Positions 62,329 to 64,000 of a DNA stretch of 64,000 nucleotides are shown in pieces. Made by a program: the position numbers and the translations under genes. Each line of letters opens with the position of its first letter. Positions within the stretch are counted from its first letter, which is position 1. Under the pieces are notes generated by a model, which worked only from the letters and a program-made list of their open reading frames with translations, was not told the origin of the DNA and did not search any database. Source of the DNA: Nannocystis pusilla (GTDB taxonomy: Bacteria; Myxococcota_A; Polyangia; Nannocystales; Nannocystaceae); contig NZ_JAIRAU010000015.1 of NCBI RefSeq assembly GCF_020073745.1, forward strand, positions 124,001 through 188,000, in the 5' to 3' direction.

Positions 62329-64000
62329 ATGCGAGTCCTTAATAAAGTTACGAGTCTGTGTGCGGTCCTCGGCGCGGCGTGGACCCTGGCGCTGCCCCAG
62401 ACCGCCGAGGCGTGCGGCGGTACGGCGTGCGACGGCGGGATCCCCAACTCGATGCCCGTCAACCAGGACGGCGAGAACGTGCTCTTCGTCCTCAATCAGA
62501 ACGAGGTCGAGGTCCACATCCAGATCAGCATCGACCCCGACACCAACGCGCAGAAGTTCGCGTGGCTGATCCCGATCCAGGAGGTCCCCGAGTTCGAGGT
62601 CGGCTCGCAGCCGCTGTTCGACGCGCTGCTGCAGTCGTCGGTGCCGGTCTACCAGCTCAACCAGACCTTCGAGCAGTGCGGCGAGGACGGCATCTCCGGC
62701 GGGCTGTCGTCGGGCTCCAACGGCGATCCGGGGGCGGGCACCGACGCCGGCGGGTCGACCAGCGGCGCCGACACCGACGGCGGCGAGGATCCGGTGCTGC
62801 TCAAGACGGTCGCGGGCGCGTTCGAGATCGTGGTGCTCGAGGGCGCCAACATCGATCCGATCAAGACGTGGCTGCTCGACAACGACTTCCAGTGGATCGA
62901 GGGCTCGGACGAGGTGCTGCAGCAGTACCTCGACGAGGGCCAGAAGATCGTCGCGCTCAAGCTGGCGTCGGGGGCCGACGAGGGCGACGTGCACCCGATC
63001 GTGCTGCGCTACCCGTCGAACGAGAACTGCTTCCCGCTCCGCCTCACGCGCTTCGCGTCGGTCGAGAACATGGACATCCGCGTGTTCCTGCTCGGCAACG
63101 CCCGCGCGGCGCCGAGCAACTACCGCCACGTGCTGGTCAACCCGCTCAAGATCGACTGGCTGAACTTCGCGGCCAACTACAAGGAGGTCATCACCAAGGC
63201 GGTCGACGAGCTGCAGGCCGACGGCCTCGCGTTCGTGACCGAGTACGCCGGCCCGTCGGCGGTGCTGCAGCAGTTCTCGTTCAACGTGTTCAACCCGTCG
63301 TGGAACGAGGCGGTGTTCGTCGGGCTCGAGCCGCAGTCGGTGATCGACACGCTCAACAACCAGGGCCTGACGAGCTGCTGGGAGCCGGGGTTCTGCTTCT
63401 ACAACCACCCGCTGATCGAGGGCATCCTGGCCGACTTCCTGCCGCCGCCCGACGGCGTCGCGCCGGAGGAGTTCTACGGCAACCTGGCCGCGTACGTCGA
63501 CCAGATCGATCTGATGCTGTGGGGCGACGGCAGCGGCTTCTCCACCGCGCTGAACGACCGCATCATCGCGCCCGGCGTGCACGCGCAGGAGCTGATCGAC
63601 AGCTACGAGTACCTGACGCGCATGTACACCGTCATCTCGCCGAACGAGATGATCGCGGACCCGATCTTCCACATCAACCCGGACCTGGGGGACGTCGACA
63701 GCTTCCGCCCGGCCACCGAGTACAACCTGTGCGACGGCAACAGCGTGGTCACGCTGCCCGACACCCGCGAGATCTTCGTGCCCAACGGCGCGCCGTGGCC
63801 GGACTTCATCGGCGAGATGTGGTGGGCCGAGGAGATCCAGCAGGTGGCCCTCAAGGGCAAGCCGATGCACCTGGTCAACAACACGGCCGCGATCAACAAG
63901 AAGATCGAGGAGTGGAACCTGGCGCACGGCTGGCCGCGCTTCCCCGACGACGCGCCGACGACCAGCGCGAGCGACAGCGACACCGACACCGGTACGGGCA
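62329..64000 (+). CDS. DUF2330 exported protein (partial, runs off the window)
   Basis: At least 557 residues; the gene continues past the right edge. ATG 62329 has CCGGAGA nine bases upstream. The signal peptide is LCAVLGAAWTLALPQTAEAC, ending in ACGGTACDGG. The DUF2330 body follows, with VLFVLNQNEVEVHIQISIDP, KFAWLIPIQEVPEFEVGSQP, KIVALKLASGADEGDVHPIV and ENCFPLRLTRFASVENMDIR. A Gly/Ser/Asp-rich insert lies near residue 125. The end seen here turns into a Ser/Thr/Asp/Gly linker (TTSASDSDTDTGTG), which in myxobacteria often leads to a C-terminal membrane or sorting segment. Function unknown; homologues are secreted and Cys-rich. Confidence 0.9.
   Translation, partial: MRVLNKVTSLCAVLGAAWTLALPQTAEACGGTACDGGIPNSMPVNQDGENVLFVLNQNEVEVHIQISIDPDTNAQKFAWLIPIQEVPEFEVGSQPLFDALLQSSVPVYQLNQTFEQCGEDGISGGLSSGSNGDPGAGTDAGGSTSGADTDGGEDPVLLKTVAGAFEIVVLEGANIDPIKTWLLDNDFQWIEGSDEVLQQYLDEGQKIVALKLASGADEGDVHPIVLRYPSNENCFPLRLTRFASVENMDIRVFLLGNARAAPSNYRHVLVNPLKIDWLNFAANYKEVITKAVDELQADGLAFVTEYAGPSAVLQQFSFNVFNPSWNEAVFVGLEPQSVIDTLNNQGLTSCWEPGFCFYNHPLIEGILADFLPPPDGVAPEEFYGNLAAYVDQIDLMLWGDGSGFSTALNDRIIAPGVHAQELIDSYEYLTRMYTVISPNEMIADPIFHINPDLGDVDSFRPATEYNLCDGNSVVTLPDTREIFVPNGAPWPDFIGEMWWAEEIQQVALKGKPMHLVNNTAAINKKIEEWNLAHGWPRFPDDAPTTSASDSDTDTGTG

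Overview
The window is very GC-rich, gene-dense bacterial DNA. Several features point to a myxobacterium: many lipoproteins with Thr/Asp/Gly-rich linkers, DUF4215-type Cys-rich repeats, a MopE-like Ca/Cu-binding motif, a DUF2330 protein, GAF/STAS and DUF4388 signalling proteins, and a MYXO-CTERM-like tail on a secreted metalloprotease. A Nannocystis-like lineage within Myxococcota is my best guess; this is inference from gene content and no 16S gene is present.

Layout. 1-5.1 kb: the end of an unidentified gene, a hypothetical protein, an AAC(3)-family acetyltransferase, a gamma-glutamyltransferase lipoprotein and a DUF1254/1214 lipoprotein. 5.3-12.4 kb: a minus-strand signalling and envelope block with a DUF4388/TPR protein, an NtrY-like kinase, a DUF4390 protein and a BamA-like barrel; the last three overlap start to stop. 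12.4-18 kb: a single-domain response regulator, a GlmU-like nucleotidyltransferase, a VIT/VWA lipoprotein and a YpfJ-like metallopeptidase. 18.2-24.2 kb: a DabA/DabB-type inorganic carbon uptake operon with two proton-channel subunits. 24.7-28.9 kb: a TPP riboswitch, thiC and an overlapping membrane sulfatase-fold enzyme. 29-38 kb: a Cys-rich fibrinogen-like lipoprotein, a GAF/STAS protein, a saccharopine-dehydrogenase-like reductase, and a TonB receptor with two related lipoproteins. 38-48 kb: a beta-oxidation fusion enzyme, RNase PH, RdgB, two tRNAs, a BtpA-family protein, a GNAT enzyme, another Cys-rich lipoprotein, a phosphoglycerate-mutase-like phosphatase and a GIY-YIG protein. 48-53 kb: RecQ and a lipoprotein. 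51.5-57.1 kb: a haem acquisition locus (hmuT, hmuU, hmuV, an HmuY-like lipoprotein and a secreted metalloprotease). It is divergent, across a Fur-type operator, from a zinc-site-free ribosomal protein S4 paralogue. 58-64 kb: a secreted propeller-like lipoprotein, a TPR protein and a DUF2330 protein cut by the window edge.

Two kinds of unexplained structure stand out. First, a short palindromic repeat built on GGACATGTCC (with variants such as GGACAGGTCC and GGGCATGTCC) fills nearly every intergenic gap. It also sits in frame inside many coding sequences and supplies the start codon of several genes. Second, two convergent intergenic regions (24.25-24.54 kb and 33.99-34.27 kb) hold copies of a roughly 280 bp multi-hairpin element. 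Its helices are kept by compensatory base changes, which makes it a good candidate for an undescribed structured RNA, bidirectional terminator or MITE.
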